Of a DNA stretch of 64,000 bases, positions 15,192-22,975 are shown piece by piece. The notes under the pieces are model-generated. The model searched no databases and was not told where the DNA came from. It saw only the letters and a list, made by a program, of their open reading frames with translations. How positions within the stretch are numbered: the stretch's first letter is position 1; every line of letters begins with the position of its first letter. Position numbers and translations under genes: made by a program. Source of the DNA: an uncultured Lachnospiraceae bacterium (lineage in GTDB: Bacteria > Bacillota > Clostridia > Lachnospirales > Lachnospiraceae); assembly GCA_910587765.1 (NCBI GenBank), contig CAJUNR010000007.1, positions 69,323 through 133,322 of the forward strand, given 5' to 3'.

Positions 15192-16382
15192 TCATAACAG
15201 CTTCCCCAGCAGCGACGTTCCGATCGTGTGTTCCGGCATGACAAGGCCGAAATTATCCGCCACGGTCGCTCCCACCGCCGCGAAGGTATCCGTCTCCGGA
15301 AGCGCCCCGTGTCCTTTCATGGACGGGGAGTACGCAAGGAACGGCACTTTCTCTCTCGTATGGTCGGTTCCGGTGTAAGTGGGATCGTTGCCGTGGTCCG
15401 CCGTAATGATCAGCAGATCCTCTTCTCTTAAAAGCTCCAGAAGCACGCCCAGACTGCGGTCGAACCGCTCAAGCTCCTGCGCGTAGCCCTGCGGATTCCG
15501 TCTGTGGCCCCACAGAGCGTCAAAATCGACCAGATTTGTAAAGCACAGCCCGTGAAAATCTTCCCGCGCGACCTCGATCGTCTGCTCCATGCCGTGCACC
15601 GAGCTCTGTGATTTCAAAGCTCTTGTGATGCCCTCGCCGTCAAAGATGTCCTTGATCTTTCCGACCGAGATCACGTCCAGCCCCGCTTCCTTCAGGACGT
15701 CGAGCGCCGTCCGGCCGAACGGCTTCAGCGCATAGTCGTGGCGGTTGCTGGTCCGTTTAAATTCGCCCCGCTTCTTCCCCACATACGGTCTGGCGATTAC
15801 TCTTCCCACCTTCCACTCGTCCTTCATGGTAATCTCCCGGGCAATCTCGCAGCACCGGTACAGTTCTTTCAGATCGAAGGTCTCTTCGTTTCCGCAGATC
15901 TGAAGAACCGAATCCGCGGAAGTATACACAATCATATGTCCGGTGGCGATCTCTTCCTCCGCCAGCTCCTCCAGTATCTCGGTTCCGCTGGCGCTCTTGT
16001 TGCCAATGACCGGATGGCCGGTACGCTCCTCCAGCTCCCGGATCAGTTCCGGCGGGAATCCCGTCTCCGTAAACGTCCGGAAGGGCTTTTTCACCTCCAG
16101 CCCCATCATCTCCCAGTGTCCGGTCATCGTATCCTTGCTCCGGCTTCTCTCGTTCATCTTCGTAAAATACGCAAGCGGCGCTTCCGCCGCGGCCACCTGC
16201 TTTAAAGGACACAGATTGGCCATGCCCAGTCTCTGAAGGTTCGGAATCTCAAAAGTATCCACAGAATCCGAAATATGCCCGAGCGTATTGACGCCCACAT
16301 CCCCGAACGCCCCGGAATCCGCCATCTGGCCGACCCCGAGGGAATCGATCACAATCACAAATATTCTTTTATATTTTTCCAT
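15192..16382 (-). CDS. deoB: Phosphopentomutase
   Basis: A full-length 396-residue DeoB. It interconverts ribose-1-phosphate and ribose-5-phosphate (and deoxyribose forms) in the cytoplasm using two Mn ions. The alkaline-phosphatase-fold metal ligands are visible: IDSLGVG near residue 13, DTMTGHWEMMG with the phosphorylated Thr (about 86), and the C-terminal ADHGNDPTYTGTDHTRE. It lies ten bases after a deoC remnant, with a GAGGT ribosome site between, and before the PRTase/TRSP gene. In this operon it would take ribose-1-phosphate released by uridine phosphorylase toward ribose-5-phosphate and PRPP. No anomalies were seen. Confidence 0.97.
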   Translation of the reverse strand: MEKYKRIFVIVIDSLGVGQMADSGAFGDVGVNTLGHISDSVDTFEIPNLQRLGMANLCPLKQVAAAEAPLAYFTKMNERSRSKDTMTGHWEMMGLEVKKPFRTFTETGFPPELIRELEERTGHPVIGNKSASGTEILEELAEEEIATGHMIVYTSADSVLQICGNEETFDLKELYRCCEIAREITMKDEWKVGRVIARPYVGKKRGEFKRTSNRHDYALKPFGRTALDVLKEAGLDVISVGKIKDIFDGEGITRALKSQSSVHGMEQTIEVAREDFHGLCFTNLVDFDALWGHRRNPQGYAQELERFDRSLGVLLELLREEDLLIITADHGNDPTYTGTDHTREKVPFLAYSPSMKGHGALPETDTFAAVGATVADNFGLVMPEHTIGTSLLGKLL

Positions 16383-16391
16383 GATTACCTC

Positions 16392-16610
16392 TTATGAATG
16401 CTCCGCCTCCGTCAGAAGGCAGGTCTCGATAATGACTTTCAGAATCTTCTCCTTGCAGGCCGCTTTGAGCGTACGGATCTCATCCTCAATGCGGTCGAAC
16501 TTTCCGTCCTCGACCCAGCCAAGGTTGACGACCATGTCAATCTCGCCGGCGCCGTTTGCAAGCACATCCTTTGTCTCAAATTCTTTCGCCGCCGTTGTCA
16601 ATGTTCCTGC
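16392..16610 (-). pseudogene. deoC: deoC remnant (deoxyribose-phosphate aldolase fragment)
   Basis: About 70 codons matching the interior of DeoC: TTAAKEFETKD, then NGAGEIDMVVNLG and ILKVIIETCLLTEAE. Intact DeoC has about 220 residues; here the N-terminal ~65 and everything after the IETCLLT strand (including the Schiff-base lysine region and phosphate site) are missing. The fragment begins exactly where cytidine deaminase ends and is followed by a stop and the deoB ribosome site, so two deletions trimmed the gene while keeping the operon joined. It has no start codon or ribosome site of its own and should be non-functional. Confidence 0.85.
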
Positions 16611-17023
16611 AGATTCGCCGGTCCGAAGCCCATCGGCAACAGTTCTCTCAGCCGGAAGACCTGATAGTCCTCCGGTCCGACGGCCAGAATGATCTGAAAT
16701 TCCTCCGGATCGCAAAATTCCATCATCACCTGCCGGCACACCCCGCAGGGAGGCGTATATCCGCTCAGAACGCCGTCCGCCCCGCCCACGATGCAGATCG
16801 CCGAAAACTCCCGCACGCCTTCGCTCACCGCTTTGAAAAACGCCGTGCGCTCGGCACAGTTGGTCGGAGAATAGGCCGCGTTCTCGATATTGCAGCCGGT
16901 GTAAATCCGACCGTTCTTCGCCAGCAGCGCGGCTCCGACCCGGAAGCGGGAATAGGGAACGTACGCAAAGGCAAGCTGCCCGACCGCGGCAGCAATCAGC
17001 TCCTGTATCTGTCTTTTCTCCAT
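16598..17023 (-). CDS. cdd: Cytidine deaminase
   Basis: A 141-residue zinc enzyme converting cytidine and deoxycytidine to uridine forms. The zinc and catalytic motifs are complete: NCAERTAFFKA (Cys56, Glu58) and PPCGVCRQ (Cys93, Cys96), preceded by the nucleoside-binding NIENAAYSP. The ATG at 17023 shares one base with the stop of uridine phosphorylase (TGATG), so it is translationally coupled; a longer in-frame extension is inside udp. The C-terminus LLPMGFGPANL is the family's usual end, but the last three residues (QEH) are probably read from the deoC junction. Its product feeds the uridine phosphorylase encoded just upstream. Confidence 0.95.
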   Translation of the reverse strand: MEKRQIQELIAAAVGQLAFAYVPYSRFRVGAALLAKNGRIYTGCNIENAAYSPTNCAERTAFFKAVSEGVREFSAICIVGGADGVLSGYTPPCGVCRQVMMEFCDPEEFQIILAVGPEDYQVFRLRELLPMGFGPANLQEH

Positions 17024-17811
17024 CACACCTGCCTCCCGGTCTCCCGGTCCTCTCTGATCAGCCGGCGGATCGCCTCGATTCCGACCCGGATCGCCAGATC
17101 CGTATCGTGGACCACCGGATTTTCCATGCCGTTTTTCTCCCGCTCCTGATTTGCCACCACCAGGAACACGGCTCCCGCCCGCACGTTCAATGTACTCGCC
17201 GCGATAAAAAGCGCCGCCGATTCCATCTCGGACGCGAGACAGCCCAGTTTCTTCCAGGCCTCCCATTTCTGGCGAAGCTCATAGCCCACCGGCTTGCTCT
17301 CCGGATCGTGCTGGCCGTAGAAAGCGTCCTTGCTCTGCACCACGCCTACATGACAGGTCTGTCCCATCGCTCTGGCCGCGCCGCGGAGCGCATTGAGAAC
17401 GTCGATATCCGGGACTGCCGGAAACTCGATGGGCGCGTACTCCCTGCTCGTTCCTTCCATCCGGATCGAGCCGTTCGCCACCACGAGGTCTCCGCCCTTC
17501 ACGGGAAGCTGCATTCCGCCGCAGGTTCCCACCCGCACAAACGTATCGGCTCCGACCTTTACCAGCTCTTCCACGGCAATGGCTGCCGACGGCCCGCCGA
17601 TCCCCGTGGAGGTGACGCTGACCTTCACGCCGTCCAGACAGCCCGTATAAGTCACGTACTCCCGGTTGTCCGCAATCTGCCGCGGATCGTCAAAATACTT
17701 CGCGATCTTCGCGCAGCGCTTGGGATCGCCCGGGAGTATCACATATCTGCCCACGTCTCCCTGCCCTACCTGGATATGGTACTGTTTCCCCGGATCCTCT
17801 GAATAATTCAT
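17023..17811 (-). CDS. udp: Uridine phosphorylase
   Basis: A 262-residue NP-I family phosphorylase that splits uridine with phosphate into uracil and ribose-1-phosphate. Family blocks are visible: GRYVILPGDPKRC, VTSTGIGGPSAAIAVEEL, RVGTCGG, and SEMESAALF. The insert KDAFYGQHDP...RQKWEAWKKLG is characteristic of uridine rather than purine phosphorylases. The ATG at 17811 has AAGGAGGG 6 bases upstream, which rules out the longer frame from 17877. It is the first gene of the operon udp-cdd-(deoC)-deoB-PRTase-StiP and lies behind a sigma-A-like promoter. Purine specificity cannot be excluded completely. Confidence 0.9.
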   Translation of the reverse strand: MNYSEDPGKQYHIQVGQGDVGRYVILPGDPKRCAKIAKYFDDPRQIADNREYVTYTGCLDGVKVSVTSTGIGGPSAAIAVEELVKVGADTFVRVGTCGGMQLPVKGGDLVVANGSIRMEGTSREYAPIEFPAVPDIDVLNALRGAARAMGQTCHVGVVQSKDAFYGQHDPESKPVGYELRQKWEAWKKLGCLASEMESAALFIAASTLNVRAGAVFLVVANQEREKNGMENPVVHDTDLAIRVGIEAIRRLIREDRETGRQV

Positions 17812-17915
17812 GCAATTCCCTCCTTTTTCTGTGATTTGATCGTTCCGTTTCAGCGTGTCGTCCACGCGAATGTTCAAATTCGCCGTCTATGACAGCTTCT
17901 TCCTATAATAAAAAT

Positions 17916-17944
17916 ATAATAGCACAGATTTCGTAATCATACAA
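17916..17944 (-). promoter_or_regulatory. Sigma-A-like promoter of salvage operon
   Basis: Minus strand: TTGTAT (17939-17944), 17-base spacer, TATTAT (17916-17921), about 105 bases before udp. It lies just beyond the end of the MATE gene, so the salvage operon is likely independent of the antiporter operon. No DeoR/CytR-like operator was recognised. Confidence 0.5.
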
Positions 17945-17962
17945 CACACAGCACGGAAACCG

Positions 17963-19321
17963 TCACACAATCACCCGGTATTTCCTCCATCTGCCGCTCA
18001 GATAATACAGCACCGTCAGCGCCGTGGACACGCTCCAGCCGATGGCCACGCTCCACCAGAGCATACTCACCCCGCACACCGGCGTCAGAAAGAACGCGCA
18101 CAGGACCCGGATTCCCAGACTCGAGAGCGTCAGGCCCACAAACCAGTTCATGTCTCCCACGCCCTTGAATACGGATTTGATGACCATATATCCGGAAAAG
18201 ACCGTGAGGAACCATCCGTTTACACGCAGATAAGAGGCGCCCACGCGGATCACCTCCTGCGCGTTTCCGCCCTCCACAAACCACCCGATCAGCCGCCCGG
18301 GCAGCAGTTCTGTCACAGGAAGCATCGCCAGGGAGACCGCTCCCGTCGCCAGAAGCGACGCCTTCACCCCCTGCCCGATCCGCTCCGGCTTCCCGGCGCC
18401 CACATTCTGCCCCACATAGTTCGAGAGCGCATTGCCCCAGTTGAGCGGGATGGCAGACACCAGATTGACCGCTTTGTTCGCCGCCGTGCAGCCCGCCATG
18501 ACCGCGGGGCCGAAGCTGTTGGTCACCGACTGTACGCAGGCATTTCCCAGAGAAACCACCGTCTGCTGCAGAGCCGCCGGCACGGCGATCCGCATCATCC
18601 GTACAAATTCCGTGCGGTCGAAAATCCGTCCCGCTCCTGTCATGCCGAGACGGCGCATCTTCCGCTCCAGCACCAGAAACGACAGCGCCGTACAGGCCGC
18701 CTGAGACAGCGTCGTCGCCAGCGCTCCTCCTCTCACGCCCATGGAACAGCCGATGATGAAAAACAAATCTCCCGCCACATTCAGGAAGAAGGCGCATATC
18801 AGGAAATACAGCGGCGTGCGCGAATCTCCCATGGCAATAAATACCGCGGTAACCGCATTGTACAGAAAGATCGCCGCGCTCCCCCAGAAGTAAACCGTCA
18901 GATAAGCGACGCTGTCCTCCATCAGTTCCGGCGGCGTACGCATAAGCACCAGAATCCCCCCGGCGGACATCTGCGCCGCGGCCGTCACTGCCGCTCCCAG
19001 GACCACGGCGAAAAGACTGATCGTGGTCATGCACACCCGGATCCTCTCCTTCTTTCCCGCTCCGAAATACTGGGATATGACAACAGAGGCTCCCAGTGCA
19101 AGACCGGAAGCCAACTGAACGATGACCGCAGTGACCGTACCTGCGGAGCCGACTGCCGCCAGCGCATCGGCTCCCAGATAATTGCCTACGATCAGACTGT
19201 CTATCAAATTGTAAAACTGCTGGAACAGATTGGAGAGAATCATCGGCACCGCGAAGAGCAAAAGCACTTTCGCCGGGCTGCCGGTCGTCATATCAAGCGT
19301 CTCTCTTCTGCCTTTCTTCAT
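17963..19321 (-). CDS. MATE family multidrug/metabolite efflux transporter
   Basis: A 452-residue membrane protein with about 12 hydrophobic segments and the MATE opening (LLLFAVPMILSNLFQQFYNLIDSLIVGNYLG, quoted in part as PMILSNLFQQFYN and DSLIVGNYLG). MATE carriers export cationic or other small molecules in exchange for Na+ or H+ across the cytoplasmic membrane. The two symmetric halves are both present. An AGGAGAGAGG ribosome site precedes the ATG, and the gene begins 18 bases after the last antiporter subunit, so it is probably the distal gene of the Mrp-like operon. A Na+-driven exporter would benefit from a Na+/H+ antiporter, but substrate and coupling ion are not readable. Confidence 0.9.
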   Translation of the reverse strand: MKKGRRETLDMTTGSPAKVLLLFAVPMILSNLFQQFYNLIDSLIVGNYLGADALAAVGSAGTVTAVIVQLASGLALGASVVISQYFGAGKKERIRVCMTTISLFAVVLGAAVTAAAQMSAGGILVLMRTPPELMEDSVAYLTVYFWGSAAIFLYNAVTAVFIAMGDSRTPLYFLICAFFLNVAGDLFFIIGCSMGVRGGALATTLSQAACTALSFLVLERKMRRLGMTGAGRIFDRTEFVRMMRIAVPAALQQTVVSLGNACVQSVTNSFGPAVMAGCTAANKAVNLVSAIPLNWGNALSNYVGQNVGAGKPERIGQGVKASLLATGAVSLAMLPVTELLPGRLIGWFVEGGNAQEVIRVGASYLRVNGWFLTVFSGYMVIKSVFKGVGDMNWFVGLTLSSLGIRVLCAFFLTPVCGVSMLWWSVAIGWSVSTALTVLYYLSGRWRKYRVIV

Positions 19322-19339
19322 ACGGCACCTCTCTCCTCC

Positions 19340-21493
19340 CTACCACCACAGCAGATAAATCAGCGTCAGGCCCAGACCGATCACCGCCAGCATCAGGCCG
19401 AAAGACAGGCTCACGCTGATCAGGCGGCTGGTCCTCTTGAACACCTCCTCCCACTCCGCAAACGTCACTACAAACGAATGCTCGATGGGATTTTTCTTCC
19501 GTATGGTACGGTTGAGCACCCGGATCACCTGATCCAGAAGCATGCCCATGGTACGGGAAAATCTCGTTCCGATCAGATAGACATGCCGCTCCGTACGGCT
19601 TTTATGCGTGGTGCTGCGAAGCAGTGCCAGCAGGCCGTCCGTCAGACAGTCGCAGCATCGGCTGAGGAAAGCGGACACTTCCAGAAGCCCCCTGAGAAGC
19701 TTTCCGCTCACATACAGCCGGTCCGCGTACCTGCAGACACCGCCGGCCGCGGCCGCGAGCGCTCTCTGGAACACCGGCCGGTACAGGCTGTCTTCCAGAT
19801 CCAGCCACCGGGGCCACACATCCCGGTAAATCCCCTCTCCTTTTTCATCTTTCCCCATGAGGAACTTCCGTATGAATCCAAAATATACCACCGTACCGAT
19901 CGCAAGCGAGATCACCGCTCCCTTCAGATTGCCGAAACTGAAGTACCGGACCGCGTGCGCCGGCGCCTCCGCGTACAGAAAGCCCTGGGACAGATCGGCC
20001 AGGCGATCCATAGTCAGATACGGGAAGAACCCCGCCGCAGTCAGCAGCACGGCCGGTACGGCCAGCGCCAGCGTGCTTTCCCGGTTCATATAATCTCTCT
20101 TTCCGTCGTACTCCTGCTGCCGCAGCGGATGTTTTTCCACAAAAACCGCCGCGAACAGCTTCGTCATATAGGCAATGGTCAGGCCGCCCGTGAGGAGAAA
20201 CACCCACTCGATCCCGCGGACCCACAGCGAAGGCTCTCCCGCGGCCGCCAGCTCCTGCGCGTACTCCACGATGCTCTCATGCAGCAGCGTCTTGCTCACA
20301 TATCCGCTCCAGCCGGGTACGCCGCCGATGCTCAGAGCTCCCGTTAAGAAGACCGCCTTCAGAAACGGTTTTTTCCTGCCAAAGCCGCGGATGTCGTTCA
20401 AATCCAGTTTGTGCACATTCATATAGACCGCGCCCGCCGCCATAAAAAGCGCCAGCTTGATCAGGGAGTGATTGACCATGTGCAGAATCGTCCCCCGCGC
20501 GGCCAGGGCGTTCCCTGCGCCCAGAAGCTGCGTCATGCCCGCGCCCACAAGGATGAAGCCGATCTGGGACATCGACGAACAGGCCAGCGTCCGCTTGAGG
20601 TCAATGGAAAATACGGCCAGCAGCGCGCCGCCGAACATGGTGACCGCGCCCAGACAGAGAATCAGTTTTCCCCACCGCATATCCCGGCGGAACAGTTCCG
20701 ACGATACGACCAGCACGCCGAAGACGCCGGTCTTCGTCAGGATCCCGGACAGCAGCGCGCTGGCCGGAGCCGGCGCCACCGGATGCGCTTTCGGAAGCCA
20801 CACATGGAGCGGGAACATGCCCGCTTTGGCTCCGAAACCGAACAGCATACAGAGCCCCGCCGCGCCGATCTGCCCCTGTTTCTGCGGGAGAACCCGCTGA
20901 ACTGCCCCGTACAGCTCCGACATCCGCAGCGTCCCCGCCGCGTCGTACAGAAGAAACAGCCCCATGAGCATGACCAGCCCGCCGATGACCGCAATGGACA
21001 GATAGATTTCCCCCGCCTTCATCGCCGCCGGCTTCTCGTCGTGTACGACCCAAACATACGAAGTCAGCGACATGATCTCGAAAAACAGAAAAGTCGTATA
21101 AAGATCTGCGGACAGGAAGACCCCCATCGTCGCTCCCAGGGTGACAAGGTAAAAGAAATAATACCGGTTCCGGTTCCGGTAGTGCCGGAAATATTCTCTG
21201 GAGAAGATACCGGTCATCATCCACATCAGAGCGGCGATGCCGCCGTAAAGCAGACGGAACCCGTCGAGCTTCAGATCCATGCCCCGCATGCAGAAACCAC
21301 TCCAGCAGAACGTCAGTTCTCCCAGCCGCGCATACGCGAGAACGGCTGAAATCATCAATCCCATCTCCGCAGTGACCGCAAGCTGCATCAGACGGTCCCT
21401 TACCATCTTATGCCGCCTCCCCGCCAGATAGCAGAGAAAAGCCGCCGCAAACGGAAACCAGACTGCATGAAATAATATAAAATTACCGCTCAT
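19340..21493 (-). CDS. NuoL/HyfB-like antiporter subunit with C-terminal extension
   Basis: A 717-residue membrane protein of the complex I / Mrp antiporter family. The core (~1-480) has the conserved TM5 glutamate (FLFFEIMSLTSY) and TM7 lysine (FGAKAGMFPLHVWLPKAHP), the residues that line the proton path. Beyond the core there are ~200 extra residues with a TM segment at ~525-545, an amphipathic middle part and a final TM helix (ISVSLSFGLMLAVIG), recalling the lateral-helix extension of NuoL and HyfB. It is the fourth antiporter-like subunit of the operon. A GGGGGAGG site lies 9 bases before the ATG, which is 3 bases from the preceding stop. It presumably translocates H+ or Na+. Confidence 0.85.
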   Translation of the reverse strand: MSGNFILFHAVWFPFAAAFLCYLAGRRHKMVRDRLMQLAVTAEMGLMISAVLAYARLGELTFCWSGFCMRGMDLKLDGFRLLYGGIAALMWMMTGIFSREYFRHYRNRNRYYFFYLVTLGATMGVFLSADLYTTFLFFEIMSLTSYVWVVHDEKPAAMKAGEIYLSIAVIGGLVMLMGLFLLYDAAGTLRMSELYGAVQRVLPQKQGQIGAAGLCMLFGFGAKAGMFPLHVWLPKAHPVAPAPASALLSGILTKTGVFGVLVVSSELFRRDMRWGKLILCLGAVTMFGGALLAVFSIDLKRTLACSSMSQIGFILVGAGMTQLLGAGNALAARGTILHMVNHSLIKLALFMAAGAVYMNVHKLDLNDIRGFGRKKPFLKAVFLTGALSIGGVPGWSGYVSKTLLHESIVEYAQELAAAGEPSLWVRGIEWVFLLTGGLTIAYMTKLFAAVFVEKHPLRQQEYDGKRDYMNRESTLALAVPAVLLTAAGFFPYLTMDRLADLSQGFLYAEAPAHAVRYFSFGNLKGAVISLAIGTVVYFGFIRKFLMGKDEKGEGIYRDVWPRWLDLEDSLYRPVFQRALAAAAGGVCRYADRLYVSGKLLRGLLEVSAFLSRCCDCLTDGLLALLRSTTHKSRTERHVYLIGTRFSRTMGMLLDQVIRVLNRTIRKKNPIEHSFVVTFAEWEEVFKRTSRLISVSLSFGLMLAVIGLGLTLIYLLWW

Positions 21494-21496
21494 CTG

Positions 21497-22975
21497 TCAG
21501 AACCTCCCCCACGCAATCGCCCGCAGAATTTCCATCAGCGGCTCGGAGCAGAGTCCGAACCCCAGCACCAGCACCGCAAAGATGCAGAGCGGAAGCTTCA
21601 TCTCCCAGTTCGGATCGGTCACGCCCGCATGCGCCTCCGCGTCGTATCCCCGGTCCGGAAACCATGCCCGCACCGCTACGGTCATCGTATACACGGCCGT
21701 CATCAGCGCCGAATACAGAAGAACCGCCACCGCCGTATAGGCAAACGGATAAACGCCCCCCGTCTCCATCGCCGCCTGCGCGATATTCCACTTGCTGATA
21801 AAGCCCGCAAACGGCGGGATCCCGATCAGCGACAGCCCGAAGACGACGAACATTCCGAACACAAACGGCATCTTCTTCGCCAGCCCGTTCAGTTCGTCAA
21901 TGTATTCTTTTCCGCTCTGGTGGAGCGCCGCTCCGGCGCAGAAGAAAGCGCCGATCTTCATGACGGCGTGAAAGACCAGATGGCTCATGCCCGCCAGAAG
22001 CCCCAGCGGGCTCATCATCGTCGCTCCCAGCAGGATGTAGGACAGATTGCTGACGGTGGAAAAGGCAAGACGCCTTTTAAAATGCGTCTCCCGCACCGCC
22101 ATGGTGGAACCGTAGAGAATGCTGAGCATGGCGATGACCATCACCGCCAGATGCACCCAGGTCCCGCGGAGCAGCTCCGTGTTAAAGCAGTAATAGGTCA
22201 GCCGCATGACCGCAAAAGCGCCGGACTTGACCACCGCCACCGCGTGCAGAAGCGCCGTCACCGGCGTAGGAGCCACCGAAGCCTTCGGCAGCCATCCCTG
22301 AAAGGGAAAGACCGCCGCTTTCACGCCGAAGCCCCAGAACGCAAGCAGATAGACGATCTGAATCGTCCGCGCATTCTCCCCAACCTTCGCCGGATCCAGC
22401 ACCCCGCCCCAGATAAAATCCGTCGTACTGCCGAAGATGATGACGAAAACCAGGGAGAGGAAGGCAAAGGCCGCCCCGCCGATGGAATAATACAGATACG
22501 TCCGGCTGGCATGAATCGCCTTTCTGGTCATCGGATGCATGACCAGATAGACGGATATCAGTGTCAACAGTTCGTAGAACAGATACATGGTCACAAGATT
22601 TTTCGCCATCGCGATCCCCAGCGTCACTCCGTAGGTCATCGTATAGAAGGCAAAAAAGCTGGTCGTGCGCTCCTCATGGCGCATATATTCAAACGCGTAC
22701 AGCGTTGCCAGCGGCCACAGGCCCGCGATCAGGCAGGTAAAGACGCTGCCCAGACCGTCAAGCCGCAGGGCAAAGTCCAGATTGCCGGTCAGATGGAACA
22801 TGATAAATCCCTCTTCCGGCCGTCTCAGAACGCACAGAACCGCGATCACGGAAGTCAGCAGCACAAGAATCTCCAGAAACAGATTTCTCCTCTTCTCCGG
22901 CAGATGCAGAAGCGGCATCAGCGCTCCGCCCAGAATCGGCAGAAGCACGGGCAAAATCAGATAGACACTGCTCAT
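21497..22975 (-). CDS. NuoM/MrpD-like antiporter subunit
   Basis: A 492-residue polytopic protein (about 14 hydrophobic segments) of the proton-conducting membrane transporter family (PF00361). The essential TM5 Glu (MYLFYELLTLIS) and TM7 Lys (FGVKAAVFPFQGWLPKA) are kept, as is the TM12-region FISKW block. Its ATG overlaps the stop of the preceding homologue (ATGA), so it is translationally coupled. It is the third of four such subunits; their divergence from each other indicates old duplication rather than a recent tandem copy. Confidence 0.88.
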   Translation of the reverse strand: MSSVYLILPVLLPILGGALMPLLHLPEKRRNLFLEILVLLTSVIAVLCVLRRPEEGFIMFHLTGNLDFALRLDGLGSVFTCLIAGLWPLATLYAFEYMRHEERTTSFFAFYTMTYGVTLGIAMAKNLVTMYLFYELLTLISVYLVMHPMTRKAIHASRTYLYYSIGGAAFAFLSLVFVIIFGSTTDFIWGGVLDPAKVGENARTIQIVYLLAFWGFGVKAAVFPFQGWLPKASVAPTPVTALLHAVAVVKSGAFAVMRLTYYCFNTELLRGTWVHLAVMVIAMLSILYGSTMAVRETHFKRRLAFSTVSNLSYILLGATMMSPLGLLAGMSHLVFHAVMKIGAFFCAGAALHQSGKEYIDELNGLAKKMPFVFGMFVVFGLSLIGIPPFAGFISKWNIAQAAMETGGVYPFAYTAVAVLLYSALMTAVYTMTVAVRAWFPDRGYDAEAHAGVTDPNWEMKLPLCIFAVLVLGFGLCSEPLMEILRAIAWGRF

